Notes: a model not told the origin generated them from the sequence alone. A DNA stretch of 64,000 nucleotides from Fimenecus sp045594645 (GCA_045594645.1 JAZNYY010000043.1:29057-93056), one strand, 5' to 3'. Counted from the first letter of the stretch, positions 15,778 to 24,111 are shown. Made by a program: numbers and translations.

Positions 15778-17862
15778 TTAAAGAATACTGAAATTCACAA
15801 CAAGTGCCGCGAATACGATTGAAACCATTGAAAGAAGCTTGATGAGGATATTGATTGCGGGGCCCGATGTATCTTTGAACGGGTCGCCTACTGTATCGCC
15901 CACAACCGCTGCCTTATGCTGTTCACTACCCTTACCGCCGTGAACACCTGATTCAATATATTTCTTTGCATTATCCCAAGCACCGCCTGAGTTTGACATA
16001 TAAACCGCCATTAAGAAGCCTGTAACGGTTGCGCCTGCAAGCATACCCACAACGCCCTTATAGCCAAGCACAATACCTACAACAATCGGAACTGCGATTG
16101 CAATAACTGTTGGGAGCACCATTTCACGAAGGCTTGCCCTTGTGCAAAGGTCAACGCAAGAAGCGTAGTCGGGCTCTGCTTCACCCTCCATAAGACCTGT
16201 GATTTCTTTAAACTGACGGCGAACCTCTTTAACAACGCTCTGTGCCGCTTTGCCCACAGAATCCATTGTAAGTGCCGCAAACACAAAGGGAAGGCACGCA
16301 CCCACGAAAAGTCCGATAAGAACTACGGGATTGATAATATCAAAGCTTAAATCTGCATTGGGATTAATTGACTTAACCTTGTCAACATAAGATGCAATAA
16401 GAGCTAAAGCTGTGAGAGCCGCTGAACCGATTGCAAATCCCTTGCCCGTTGCGGCAGTTGTATTGCCGAGAGCGTCAAGAGCGTCTGTGCGTTCTCTTAC
16501 CTCAGGCTCAAGCCCTGCCATTTCGGCAATACCGCCCGCGTTATCAGCAACGGGGCCGTAAGCATCTGTAGCCAAAGTAATGCCGAGAGTTGAAAGCATA
16601 CCAACCGCAGAAAGTGCAATACCGTAAAGTCCCATTGAAGCACTCTCGCCACCGCCCGATACAAAGTAAGAAACAAGAACACTGACTGCAACAATCACGA
16701 TTGGCATTGCAGTTGATTTCATACCGAGACCAAGTCCGCCAATAATGATTGTGGCTGAGCCTGTTTCAGAAGTTGAAGCCAATTTTTTTGTGGGCTTGTA
16801 GCTGTCAGATGTATAGTATTCAGTCGATTTACCGATAAGCACGCCCGCTAAAAGTCCCGAAACAATAGCAACATAAAGACCAAGATTTTCTTTTCCGAGT
16901 ACAAGCCATACAACAGGCAGAGCAATAATTGCAATTGCAATTGCACTCAAATTCGTACCACGGCTGAGTGCTTTAAGAAGCTGTTTCTGGTCAATGCTTT
17001 CGCCTGTACGCACAAAGAATGTACCCACAATTGACATTACAATACCGAGCGCCGCCAAAAGCATTGGCACTGCCATTGCATTAAAGCTACCGTGGAATGC
17101 AGAAACACCAAGGGCTGCCGCTGAAATTACCGAGCTTACATACGATTCATAAAGGTCTGCACCCATACCTGCAACATCGCCAACATTGTCGCCAACATTA
17201 TCGGCAATAACGGCGGGGTTACGGGGGTCATCCTCGGGAATTCCTGCCTCAACCTTACCAACAAGGTCCGCACCTACATCTGCCGCCTTGGTGAAGATAC
17301 CGCCACCTACACGAGCAAAAAGCGCCATTGAAGACGCACCCATACCGAATGTGAGCATTGTGCTTGTGATTGTTGCGGGGTCATTAATACCGAAAACAAA
17401 TCTTAAAAGCAAGAACCAGATTGAAATATCAAGAAGTCCGAGTCCTACAACGGTAAAGCCCATAACGGAGCCTGCAGAGAATGCCACACGCAAGCCTCTG
17501 TTCAAGCCCTCGCGACAAGCGTTTGCTGTTCTCGCATTTGAGAACGTTGCAATTTTCATACCTACAAAGCCTGAAAGTCCTGAAAAAAATCCGCCCGTGA
17601 TAAAGGCAAAGGGCACATACCAAGTGAGAAGCCCCGCCAATGCCATACCGCAGAGAATTAGGAACATTCCGCCAAATAATATTGAAACCACCGTATACTG
17701 ACGCTTTAAATACGCATTTGCACCTTTACGGATTGACTGCGAGATTTTTTGCATTTTTTCTGTACCCTCTGAAAATTTTAGCACCTTTTTTGCAGTGAAC
17801 AACGCAAATAAAAGTGCCAATACCGAGCCTACGAATGTGAGCAAAACAAGATATTTTTCCAC
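15778..17862 (-). CDS. hppA: Membrane-bound ion-translocating pyrophosphatase, K+-dependent type
   Basis: 694 aa integral membrane protein with about 16 hydrophobic segments that couples pyrophosphate hydrolysis to H+ and/or Na+ export. The catalytic blocks DVGADLVGKVEAGIPEDDPRNPAVIADN and DNVGDVAGMGADLYESY are intact, as is the C-terminal GDTVGDPFKDTSGPA. The GNTTAATGKG segment has Ala rather than Lys in the position that marks K+-dependent enzymes, a group that includes many Na+ pumps. GAG-rich ribosome site before the ATG. Stand-alone gene. Whether it moves Na+ or H+ cannot be decided from sequence alone. Confidence 0.96.
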   Translation of the reverse strand: MEKYLVLLTFVGSVLALLFALFTAKKVLKFSEGTEKMQKISQSIRKGANAYLKRQYTVVSILFGGMFLILCGMALAGLLTWYVPFAFITGGFFSGLSGFVGMKIATFSNARTANACREGLNRGLRVAFSAGSVMGFTVVGLGLLDISIWFLLLRFVFGINDPATITSTMLTFGMGASSMALFARVGGGIFTKAADVGADLVGKVEAGIPEDDPRNPAVIADNVGDNVGDVAGMGADLYESYVSSVISAAALGVSAFHGSFNAMAVPMLLAALGIVMSIVGTFFVRTGESIDQKQLLKALSRGTNLSAIAIAIIALPVVWLVLGKENLGLYVAIVSGLLAGVLIGKSTEYYTSDSYKPTKKLASTSETGSATIIIGGLGLGMKSTAMPIVIVAVSVLVSYFVSGGGESASMGLYGIALSAVGMLSTLGITLATDAYGPVADNAGGIAEMAGLEPEVRERTDALDALGNTTAATGKGFAIGSAALTALALIASYVDKVKSINPNADLSFDIINPVVLIGLFVGACLPFVFAALTMDSVGKAAQSVVKEVRRQFKEITGLMEGEAEPDYASCVDLCTRASLREMVLPTVIAIAVPIVVGIVLGYKGVVGMLAGATVTGFLMAVYMSNSGGAWDNAKKYIESGVHGGKGSEQHKAAVVGDTVGDPFKDTSGPAINILIKLLSMVSIVFAALVVNFSIL

Positions 17863-18047
17863 ACTACTATCTCCTTTAATTAAAATGTATAGGTATAATT
17901 ATATACTTTGCCGAAAGATTGTCAACCATTTAACAATTATTTTACGCAAGTTTGTGAAATTTAAACAAATAAAAATTGCACTACTCCCCTAATAATGTGT
18001 CAAATTTTAGCGAAAAATGAAGTTTTGTCATGTGTTTCCTGCATTTT

Positions 18048-18095
18048 ATATAAAAACAGTTAGTGTGCCTCATTTGTTTAAAGAGGCACACTAAC
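18048..18095 (-). terminator. Intrinsic terminator after the 129-aa Tyr-rich gene
   Basis: 13-bp perfect stem GTTAGTGTGCCTC / GAGGCACACTAAC (18059-18071, 18083-18095), followed on the minus strand by TGTTTTTATATA. It ends the leftward gene 18119-18508. Confidence 0.8.
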
Positions 18096-18118
18096 TATAC
18101 ATCGCAAATAGTAACACC

Positions 18119-18508
18119 CTATTTTGTTTTCTGTAACTTCTTCTTTCTATAATATTCTTTATAGTATTGCTTTCGTTTTTCGTGAATATCAGGGTTTTCT
18201 TCATAATATCTTTTCTGATATTCTGCCAGTTTTTCTTTGTTTTCAGCTTGATATACCTTTTGATACTCTGCAAGCTCCGCTTTGTGCTCACTGCGGTATT
18301 TTTTCTGATATTCTCTCACCTTTTGAGGTGCTTCGCTATTTTCTGCAAGGTATTTTTTACCTCTCTTTGCGTATTCCTCTTTATGCTCGGCATAATACTT
18401 TTGCTTGTACTTTTTCACTTGCTCACGATGCTCTGAATACCATTTTCTTTGATACTCCCGCCGTTTTTCTTTAAGCTGCAATTCGGTTCCTGCAATTTTC
18501 TGTGGCAC
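18119..18508 (-). CDS. Lys/Tyr/Glu-rich repetitive protein, divergent from an XRE regulator
   Basis: 129 aa from the GTG at 18508, which follows AGGTGGAG. The frame stays open for 34 more codons, but that part reads through the operator region and is unlikely to be translated. The protein is built from imperfect 10-12 residue repeats of the type YxxEHKxExxEYQKKY and is predicted to be one long charged helix. Similar repeats occur in phage and mobile-element proteins of Firmicutes, and the function is unknown. It shares a control region of three operators with the regulator at 18645, so it is probably under its control. Confidence 0.65.
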   Translation of the reverse strand: MPQKIAGTELQLKEKRREYQRKWYSEHREQVKKYKQKYYAEHKEEYAKRGKKYLAENSEAPQKVREYQKKYRSEHKAELAEYQKVYQAENKEKLAEYQKRYYEENPDIHEKRKQYYKEYYRKKKLQKTK

Positions 18509-18542
18509 AATTACCACTCCACCTATAGATACATACAAATTG

Positions 18543-18619
18543 GTAAACAAATTGTTTACTTTGATAATTATAGTAAACAGATTGTTTATTGTCAAGTAGA
18601 AAGTAAACATTTTGTTGTA
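18543..18619. promoter_or_regulatory. Three spaced operators for the XRE repressor
   Basis: Three copies of GTAAACA-N3-TGTTTAC-type palindromes start at 18543 (perfect), 18573 (one change) and 18603 (right half degenerate), spaced exactly 30 bp, about three helical turns, on one DNA face. A possible -35 TTGTCA for the rightward gene lies at 18589-18594. The layout fits cooperative binding by the XRE protein encoded at 18645, repressing both divergent genes. Confidence 0.8.
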
Positions 18620-18644
18620 TGATTGAAACAGAGGAGGGAGCGTT

Positions 18645-18860
18645 ATGGATTACACAAAAAGACTTTATGATTTAAGAACTGACAACGATTACCGGCAAGA
18701 AGACATTGCCGAATATCTGCAGATAACCAAGCAAGCATATGGAATGTATGAAAACGGCAAAAGAAATCTTTCAATTGATTATCTTATAAAACTGAGCAAA
18801 TTTTACGGTGTTTCTACTGATTTCATCTTGTGCCTCACTGACAATCCTGAAATAAAATAA
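18645..18860 (+). CDS. Small XRE-family repressor
   Basis: 71 aa, a single Cro/C1 helix-turn-helix (YRQEDIAEYLQITKQAYGMYENGKR) with a short C-terminal DFILCLTD. GAGGAGGGAG precedes the ATG. It is of the stand-alone type that governs prophages and mobile elements. The three 30-bp-spaced palindromes just upstream are its likely binding sites, giving autoregulation and control of the divergent Tyr-rich gene. Confidence 0.88.
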   Translation: MDYTKRLYDLRTDNDYRQEDIAEYLQITKQAYGMYENGKRNLSIDYLIKLSKFYGVSTDFILCLTDNPEIK

Positions 18861-18861
18861 A

Positions 18862-18899
18862 AAACTGACCTGTGAACACACGCAGGTCAGTTCTCTTTT
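18862..18899. terminator. Bidirectional terminator
   Basis: Stem ACTGACCTG / CAGGTCAGT with a 10-nt loop; T-rich sequence follows on the plus side (TCTCTTTTAT) and a T-run on the minus side. It serves the XRE gene and the leftward holin gene, which converge here. Confidence 0.8.
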
Positions 18900-18907
18900 A
18901 TATTGTA

Positions 18908-19153
18908 TTATTCACTTTTTTTAATCTGCTTAACCACCTGATTACCGTAAACCGCCGTACCTGTTACAAGTACACCCTGCACAACACTTTCAGGTGAAAA
19001 TCCCATAATGGCAACAGCCCCAATTATTCCAAAGCCTAAAAGTATAAGCGGAATATATTTATGGGGAATCTTCTCGGTATTTTTAATTATCATACCAATC
19101 ACATTAAGCACGGGAATAAGCAAAAGTGCATTTTCTGTTATATATTCAAGCAT
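18908..19153 (-). CDS. Phage holin
   Basis: 81 aa with two to three hydrophobic helices and a short Lys-rich C-terminus. The pattern LLLIPVLNVIGMIIKNTEKIP ... PESVVQGVLVTGTAVYGNQ matches the holin_5_2-type family of Firmicutes phages. Holins form membrane lesions that let the endolysin reach the wall. The ATG at 19153 has a perfect GGAGG; the 16-codon longer frame starts inside the preceding gene and has no site. Last gene of the cassette. Confidence 0.85.
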   Translation of the reverse strand: MLEYITENALLLIPVLNVIGMIIKNTEKIPHKYIPLILLGFGIIGAVAIMGFSPESVVQGVLVTGTAVYGNQVVKQIKKSE

Positions 19154-19167
19154 TTTGTTCCTCCAAA

Positions 19168-19425
19168 TTATGACACGAGAGAACTCACAAGCACACCGCA
19201 AAGAGCCGCTATAAGTGCCACAACAGCCTTATCCCAAAGCCAGCCCGGACGCTTTTTCAAAGTCTCAATGCTCTCTTTGAGTTCCCCCAAGGTAACAAGC
19301 ATACTGTCAAGCTTGGTAGTGCTTGTAACCTGTTCAAGTGTCACATCATTCACTTTTTTATAAAGAATTTTCACATCGGCTTCAATGGCATCAACGCGAT
19401 GATTAAGAATTTCGTTTTCAGTCAT
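19168..19425 (-). CDS. XhlA-like lysis accessory protein
   Basis: 85 aa. An N-terminal helical part (residues 1-60) with heptad-like spacing is followed by one C-terminal membrane helix (WLWDKAVVALIAALCGVLVSSLV). This is the layout of haemolysin XhlA, which works with a holin and an amidase in PBSX-like phages. The start overlaps the lysin stop by eight bases, and the holin start lies 14 bases past its stop. Identity rests on layout and position more than on sequence motifs. Confidence 0.75.
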   Translation of the reverse strand: MTENEILNHRVDAIEADVKILYKKVNDVTLEQVTSTTKLDSMLVTLGELKESIETLKKRPGWLWDKAVVALIAALCGVLVSSLVS

Positions 19426-20299
19426 TAACTACACCCTTTTTAATATCATCACGATGAACAAACCCCGTTACATATTTGCCGATGGGCTTGCGCTCAACAT
19501 TTTTGAGAGAATTTGTAACTCTGTATCTTGCCTCAAAATAAATTCCGTCATAAATATAATAAGTACCGCTGATATAGTTTGAGACCTTGTCGGTATAAGC
19601 ACTTGAATAAAGTCTTGCATTTTTAAGCACGACCTTCTGCCCTGCCGCAAAGCCTCTCTTGGGCGGTGTTGCCTCAATCTCAGCACCATAGCCGTTAAGA
19701 CCGTTATATTTCATAATTGCAGGGTAATTTTTGTATGACTCATCAAGGTCAACGCGACCTTCAATGCCGTCCACATTACCCTTTGAGGATTTCTGCCATA
19801 TTCCGTAAGGCTTTTGGAATGTTGGTTTATCGCTCCACTGAGCAAGCCAGATATCGTATTTTTCAAAAATCTCGTCGGTGAAATAATTTTCAAGCCAATG
19901 CTTGTTAGCATAAATGCACACGTAGTAGCCATAAGACTCCATTTTTTCACAAAATGCCTTTGCTATTGCCGAAATCTTCTCCTTACCCAGCTCAGCAATT
20001 TTGCTATATTCCATATCATAAGCAATTGGGTATTCAAACTTTTTACCCTTAAGCTTTGAGTGACAATGCTCTGCCTCTGCAACAGCCTCTTCGGGTGTTA
20101 AAGCATATGCAAAATGATAGGCACCAACGGCGATACCCACCTTGCGAGCCGCAGGATAATTCGTTCTGAAATACAAATCAAACCCCTTTGTACCATAAGT
20201 TGCACGAAGCATTGCAAACTGAATTCCCGCATTGCGTACAAGCGACCAGTTAATATCGCCCTGCCAGCGAGATACATCTATTCCTTTATATACAGCCAT
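19418..20299 (-). CDS. GH25 lysozyme (phage endolysin) with SH3-like C-terminus
   Basis: 293 aa. The N-terminal 190 residues are a GH25 muramidase: YKGIDVSRWQGDINW with the conserved Asp, YDMEYS with the catalytic acid pair, and IWLAQWSD. The C-terminal part (about 215-290) looks like a bacterial SH3 wall-binding domain (FAAGQKVVLKNARLYSSA ... YYIYDG). No signal peptide, so export needs the downstream holin. The ATG at 20299 follows AGGAG; a longer frame overlaps the fibre gene. Confidence 0.92.
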   Translation of the reverse strand: MAVYKGIDVSRWQGDINWSLVRNAGIQFAMLRATYGTKGFDLYFRTNYPAARKVGIAVGAYHFAYALTPEEAVAEAEHCHSKLKGKKFEYPIAYDMEYSKIAELGKEKISAIAKAFCEKMESYGYYVCIYANKHWLENYFTDEIFEKYDIWLAQWSDKPTFQKPYGIWQKSSKGNVDGIEGRVDLDESYKNYPAIMKYNGLNGYGAEIEATPPKRGFAAGQKVVLKNARLYSSAYTDKVSNYISGTYYIYDGIYFEARYRVTNSLKNVERKPIGKYVTGFVHRDDIKKGVVND

Positions 20300-20321
20300 A
20301 ATATCAACTCCTTTATTTTTA

Positions 20322-22022
20322 TCAATTCTGTCCATACAATGCAGTGACAATTGTATCCTTGATAACAGTCATTCCGGCTTTATTTGGGTGCGAGCCACTT
20401 TGCTCAACATCATTAGCTTCTAAATAACGAATTGGAATATACAGCAACCCATAATGTTCACAAATGGTTGATATCATATTTTTTATATTGTTGTAACAAT
20501 TATATGCCGACACGCAAACAATTTGAGCATGTGGGTTATATGTCAATAAATAATCAATAAGATAACAATATGCCGGCGCAAACGATTGCAAATCTTCTTC
20601 TGTCCACTCAGAATATTTAGGCTCACCAATATCAACTGAGGCATTATAATCATTGACTCCGCCGAATATAAAAATCAAATCGGGCTTTATTCCAACGGCA
20701 TTACCTTCTCCAAGATGTACTTTTGCACGATTTACAAACGATGTCGCGTCACCCCTCGGTGCATTTGGGCTATTGCAAACACAAGAGCCACTATAGCTCT
20801 CATTGCAAAGCAGTGAAAGTTGCTTTTCTTTGGAAAATTGCCACCACCATGTATCTTTTACGGACTCTACATCATTTGATTTACTTTGAGTTTCACTGTT
20901 CCCATACCAAGTCGCATTGTTTTCAGGCAACCAGCCCTCATAAGTTGAAAATGAGTCACCGATTACGGCAAAAGAAGAAATAACCTTTCTGCTTTTTATC
21001 TCGGATATATTCTCTTTTATCTCGGTGATTTCTTTGTCTTGCAAGTCTGCACGGGGAGTTCTGACTGTGAATTCTCCACCGTAAGAGTTACCCCAATCAA
21101 AACCTGTGAATGTCGCTTCCATTCCCGCACCGGAATTGGCGATTATCTGTCTTAAATATCTCGCTTTTACAACTGCGTTGTCATACTTACATTGCATAAC
21201 ACGATTTGTTGTGTCCGTAGTATAGAAAACCAAGCCTACTGTATTGCTCAATTCTCTATTAATTGGAATAGGCTCACCACAATTAAGTGTGCCGTCTTTC
21301 AAATATGTTATTGTTGGAAATACACCCTCTGCAACTGCTGTATCAAGAGAAATTATCGCATAATAGAATGTGTCATCCTCGATTTGAAATTTTGGTGTAA
21401 ATGTTCCAATATAGGTTGGCTCATCAAAAAACAATGCTGTTTTCGCATAAGCCAAGTCATACCGATATTCTTCATTAGACTTATTCTCAAACATAAAAGT
21501 TGCATCGTAAAACTCGGCAGGCATCTCACCCTTTTCTCCTTGTATTCCTTGCTCTCCTTTATCTCCCTTGTCACCTTTATCCCCCTTGAATGTGCCAAGT
21601 CGGATTGCTTCAAGCAAGGCATTGATTGAAAAATCATTGACTTTACAAAGTGTATTGTCAGTGTCGGGTGAGTAATCAAAAGTAAGACAAAACTTTCGGG
21701 GTTTGATTATCTGAATAGTGTTGCCGTCTGCATCAATTGCTACAATATTAAAATAACATTCAGTTCCTTTAAGAGAACTCATTGAAACAGGAATTGCGTA
21801 TGTGATAGTATTATCTGCCGTATTCAGTTCAAGATATTCTGTTCGCACCTTATTGCCCATAAGTGAACGGTATTCAATATAATAACGATAATCGCCCAGA
21901 TAAGCCTCGTCAATTTTAAATTTCAACACTGTTGCGTTGTGTTCCCACATTACCCCCGCGTTTTCAACATATTCCGTATTGTTATCGGGGGTTATATCAA
22001 TAGAAATAATTTTATTCTCCAT
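20322..22022 (-). CDS. Baseplate-type protein with collagen repeats and an SGNH hydrolase domain
   Basis: 566 aa. Residues 1-140 resemble the BppU-type N-terminal domain of phage baseplate proteins. A short collagen-like tract of GDKGDKG and GEQGIQG triplets lies at about 145-166. A beta-rich linker follows, then an SGNH/GDSL hydrolase: AVIGDSFS with Ser357, GGVND at 454-458, and SGSHPNKAG with the catalytic His near 545. It is probably a receptor-binding protein that removes acyl or acetyl groups from surface glycans. The start overlaps the 84-aa gene by 11 bases with AAAGGAG in front. All three domains are in one frame without breaks. Confidence 0.8.
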   Translation of the reverse strand: MENKIISIDITPDNNTEYVENAGVMWEHNATVLKFKIDEAYLGDYRYYIEYRSLMGNKVRTEYLELNTADNTITYAIPVSMSSLKGTECYFNIVAIDADGNTIQIIKPRKFCLTFDYSPDTDNTLCKVNDFSINALLEAIRLGTFKGDKGDKGDKGEQGIQGEKGEMPAEFYDATFMFENKSNEEYRYDLAYAKTALFFDEPTYIGTFTPKFQIEDDTFYYAIISLDTAVAEGVFPTITYLKDGTLNCGEPIPINRELSNTVGLVFYTTDTTNRVMQCKYDNAVVKARYLRQIIANSGAGMEATFTGFDWGNSYGGEFTVRTPRADLQDKEITEIKENISEIKSRKVISSFAVIGDSFSTYEGWLPENNATWYGNSETQSKSNDVESVKDTWWWQFSKEKQLSLLCNESYSGSCVCNSPNAPRGDATSFVNRAKVHLGEGNAVGIKPDLIFIFGGVNDYNASVDIGEPKYSEWTEEDLQSFAPAYCYLIDYLLTYNPHAQIVCVSAYNCYNNIKNMISTICEHYGLLYIPIRYLEANDVEQSGSHPNKAGMTVIKDTIVTALYGQN

Positions 22023-22266
22023 ACTTTTCTCCTTTATAATAGGTTTTTAAAAGCGATGCGGTTTGTTTAAGCTCCCGTTTGATTTCGTAGAACTTACGAA
22101 GCTCCCCTTCAAGCTTGATAACCGCATCTGTGTCCCCCGAGTTTTTAGCCTTTTTGATTGAATTTTTGCAGTTGTTGATAAACAAATCCTGCAATTCAGC
22201 GTGAGACTCATATTCTTTTCCCAAATCAAAAAGAGACATATTTTTAGTTTTTGAATTTTCTGACAT
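22012..22266 (-). CDS. 84-aa phage protein of unknown function
   Basis: Charged, helical protein without recognised motifs or membrane segments. It overlaps the sigma-like gene by 23 bases at its start and the fibre gene by 11 at its end, so it is translationally coupled to both. It may be a small assembly or regulatory protein; I do not recognise it. Confidence 0.7.
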   Translation of the reverse strand: MSENSKTKNMSLFDLGKEYESHAELQDLFINNCKNSIKKAKNSGDTDAVIKLEGELRKFYEIKRELKQTASLLKTYYKGEKYGE

Positions 22267-22633
22267 ATTCCAGTAATTCCTCCGTTGATTGTGGAAGCAA
22301 AATTTTATCGTACATCAAAACATATTTCAGTGCCATTTCGAGTTTCTTGCGAATATTTTCAAGATTTCTGTAAATGCTTATGTGCGACACATCATATTTT
22401 TTTGCCAGCTCCCTTAACGGAACTTCATTGTACCAATGTGCCGTTGCAAGATTGCGTTCATATTCCGTGAGTTCATTCTGCATCACACTTTTGACGATTT
22501 CAATCAGTTTTTTCTGTCTGTTGTAAATAAGATATTTTGTTCCGTCTTTGACTTGCCCGCCCGACAAGTCAACATAGTCAGTAAGAAAATCAAATTCCTC
22601 AACTGAAAATTCAGATACCTGAACATTCTGCAT
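22244..22633 (-). CDS. Sigma-70 region-4-like phage transcription regulator
   Basis: 129 aa. The middle holds a sigma-like helix-turn-helix (ELTEYERNLATAHWYNEVPLRELAKKYDVSHISIYRNLENIRKKL, about residues 50-100). Region 2 is absent, so it is not a full sigma factor; it resembles late-gene activators of Firmicutes phages. First gene behind the SOS-type promoter, so it may amplify expression of the cassette or of another prophage. No strong ribosome site is seen at the usual distance (AGGGG lies about 13 bases away), so the start is less certain. Confidence 0.75.
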   Translation of the reverse strand: MQNVQVSEFSVEEFDFLTDYVDLSGGQVKDGTKYLIYNRQKKLIEIVKSVMQNELTEYERNLATAHWYNEVPLRELAKKYDVSHISIYRNLENIRKKLEMALKYVLMYDKILLPQSTEELLEYVRKFKN

Positions 22634-22717
22634 AGTATAAATCCGCCCCTTTCAAAAATCTTGTTCATCAAAAAAATAAAACGCAGATGAAAAATCGTGC
22701 GTTTTCAAATTATTTAT

Positions 22718-22773
22718 CGAACATTTGTTCGCCTCGCATTTATTATTGTAGCAACATATTTTAATGTTGTCAA
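22718..22773 (-). promoter_or_regulatory. Consensus promoter with LexA (SOS) box
   Basis: On the minus strand -35 TTGACA (22768-22773), exactly 17 bp, then -10 TACAAT (22745-22750). Thirteen bases downstream lies CGAACAAATGTTCG (22718-22731), a perfect match to the Firmicutes LexA consensus CGAACRNRYGTTCG. The box covers the early transcribed region, a classical repression position. DNA damage should therefore induce the lysis cassette. Confidence 0.88.
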
Positions 22774-22848
22774 GAAAAAAGTAAAATTATCTATATACTA
22801 AAAGAAAAAATAATTACTGATAAGATTGTAAAATCGCAGTCAGTATAT

Positions 22849-22879
22849 AAAAAAACGGAAGCCCTTTCGGACTTCCGTC
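22849..22879 (-). terminator. Intrinsic terminator of the surface protein gene
   Basis: Stem ACGGAAG / CTTCCGT with inner CC/GG pairs, followed on the minus strand by seven T (22849-22855). It lies 32 bases past the stop of the gene at 22911. Confidence 0.85.
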
Positions 22880-22910
22880 AAAATATCAATTATGAAATTA
22901 TGTAAAAGAA

Positions 22911-23711
22911 TTATTCAGCGTCTTCGCTCTTTTTTCTTGTCATAACAAGTGCTGCACCTGCTGCAAGAGCTACTGCTGCAACTGCAAATACTGTTGTATC
23001 GCCTGTGTCGGGAATTGTTGAACCTTCACCGTCAGTGCCCCATGGGTCTTCTTCGTCCCAAAGGTTATCTTCCTCTCCGGGGTCTGTGGGGTCACTTGGA
23101 GTAGGGTCATCACTTGGGAAAAGGCTACCGATAATACCGCCAAGGATACCGAGAATTGTATCAAGCAATCCGCCGATATCAAAGCCACCGCCTGCATTAC
23201 CCTCGTCTTCTTCGGGAAGCTGACCGTCTTCAATGCTGCCGTCGGGCTTACCAACATAACCGTCAGAGTTAAGGTCTGTTGAAAGAAGCTCTTCAACGCC
23301 CCAAACAATCTGGTTAACAACATCGCCGCCAACTGTCTTTGCAGCCTCTGGGAATGCTGATGTAAATGTATCCATATCAATTTCATTGTTTGTTACATTA
23401 CCTGCAATTTCAGGCACAACAGTAATAACTGCTGTGGGGTTTGTTGCAGCTTCACCGAGAATAACTACATAATATGCAGTCCAACCCTCAACATCTGTGG
23501 GGTCAGCAGGCTTTGAACCATCGGGCTCACTGCTTTCGTCTTCATTAACATCGTCGCCCTCAACAACATCACCTTCGGTAATATCGCCACCAGCTAAAGT
23601 ATCATCAATTACTGTATCGCCACTTCCAACTGTTTCGTCTGCTGCGAAGCCGACAACTGTCATGCTGAGAATCATTGCAAGAGAAAGAACAACTGCAAGA
23701 ATCTTTTTCAT
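22911..23711 (-). CDS. Secreted wall-anchored surface protein with LPXTG-like signal
   Basis: 266 aa. A signal peptide (MKKILAVVLSLAMILSMTVVGFA) is followed by a Gly/Asp/Glu-rich region, a central segment of about 90 residues with no recognised domain, a hydrophobic Gly/Ile patch (GGLLDTILGILGGIIGSLF) and an Asp/Pro-rich part. It ends in IPDTGD, a hydrophobic helix and RKKSEDAE, a sortase sorting signal. The ATG at 23711 is chosen because AAAGGA lies at proper distance; an ATG three codons earlier is too close. Function unknown. Confidence 0.8.
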   Translation of the reverse strand: MKKILAVVLSLAMILSMTVVGFAADETVGSGDTVIDDTLAGGDITEGDVVEGDDVNEDESSEPDGSKPADPTDVEGWTAYYVVILGEAATNPTAVITVVPEIAGNVTNNEIDMDTFTSAFPEAAKTVGGDVVNQIVWGVEELLSTDLNSDGYVGKPDGSIEDGQLPEEDEGNAGGGFDIGGLLDTILGILGGIIGSLFPSDDPTPSDPTDPGEEDNLWDEEDPWGTDGEGSTIPDTGDTTVFAVAAVALAAGAALVMTRKKSEDAE

Positions 23712-23858
23712 AATAATCATTTCCTTTCGTTATAAGTAGAAAAAATTAGAATATTCCACTTCTATTCTCGCCCATTATACAACAATAGCCAAAAAAAGTC
23801 AACTGCGTTTTAAAATTTTTTTGTGTATATTGCAGATAATATACATGGAGGTGAATTT

Positions 23859-24047
23859 ATGTTTTTTAAAAAGAGAAATTCCGAAGAAAAAGCCGCCCGC
23901 ACAAGACGAAAGCTACGCAAAATGAACGAAGAAATCAGCGAAATCTGGAACGGTGAAGAAAACGCAAAGCAATTTGATGCAAACGGTTGGTACACGGGCA
24001 ATCCAAAGGGGTTTGAAGTGCCCGAGCAAGACCCTGATGACCTATAA
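23859..24047 (+). CDS. Small charged protein of unknown function
   Basis: 62 aa from the ATG at 23859, with GGAGGTG five bases before it. The N-terminal half is very basic (FFKKRNSEEKAARTRRKLRKMNEE), the C-terminal half acidic. No membrane segment or known motif. A good ribosome site and isolation between a surface protein and rimP suggest a real gene; I do not recognise it. Confidence 0.6.
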   Translation: MFFKKRNSEEKAARTRRKLRKMNEEISEIWNGEENAKQFDANGWYTGNPKGFEVPEQDPDDL

Positions 24048-24111
24048 AGTGCAAAATTATAAACAAAAGACGCTTTTTTATATATTATTGTATATAATTT
24101 TAAGAAAATAC

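Larger units (their letters stand above)
18908..22773 (-). mobile_element. Phage-derived lysis and tail-fibre cassette under an SOS-type promoter
   Basis: Six tightly packed leftward genes: sigma-like factor, 84-aa protein, BppU/collagen/SGNH fibre protein, GH25 lysin, XhlA-like protein and holin. No integrase, terminase, portal, capsid or tail-tube genes accompany them. The cassette starts at a consensus promoter with a LexA box and ends at the terminator at 18862-18899. It is a prophage remnant or a domesticated lysis unit. Confidence 0.75.

Noticed and set aside
22718..22731. Simple MarR- or XRE-type palindrome
   Set aside because: All 14 bases fit the Firmicutes LexA consensus, and a near-identical site lies in the same promoter position at 42901.
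23005..23739. Ser/Pro-rich frames on the plus strand opposite the wall-anchored protein
   Set aside because: Complement of an Asp/Glu/Gly-rich coding region with a signal peptide and sorting signal on the minus strand.
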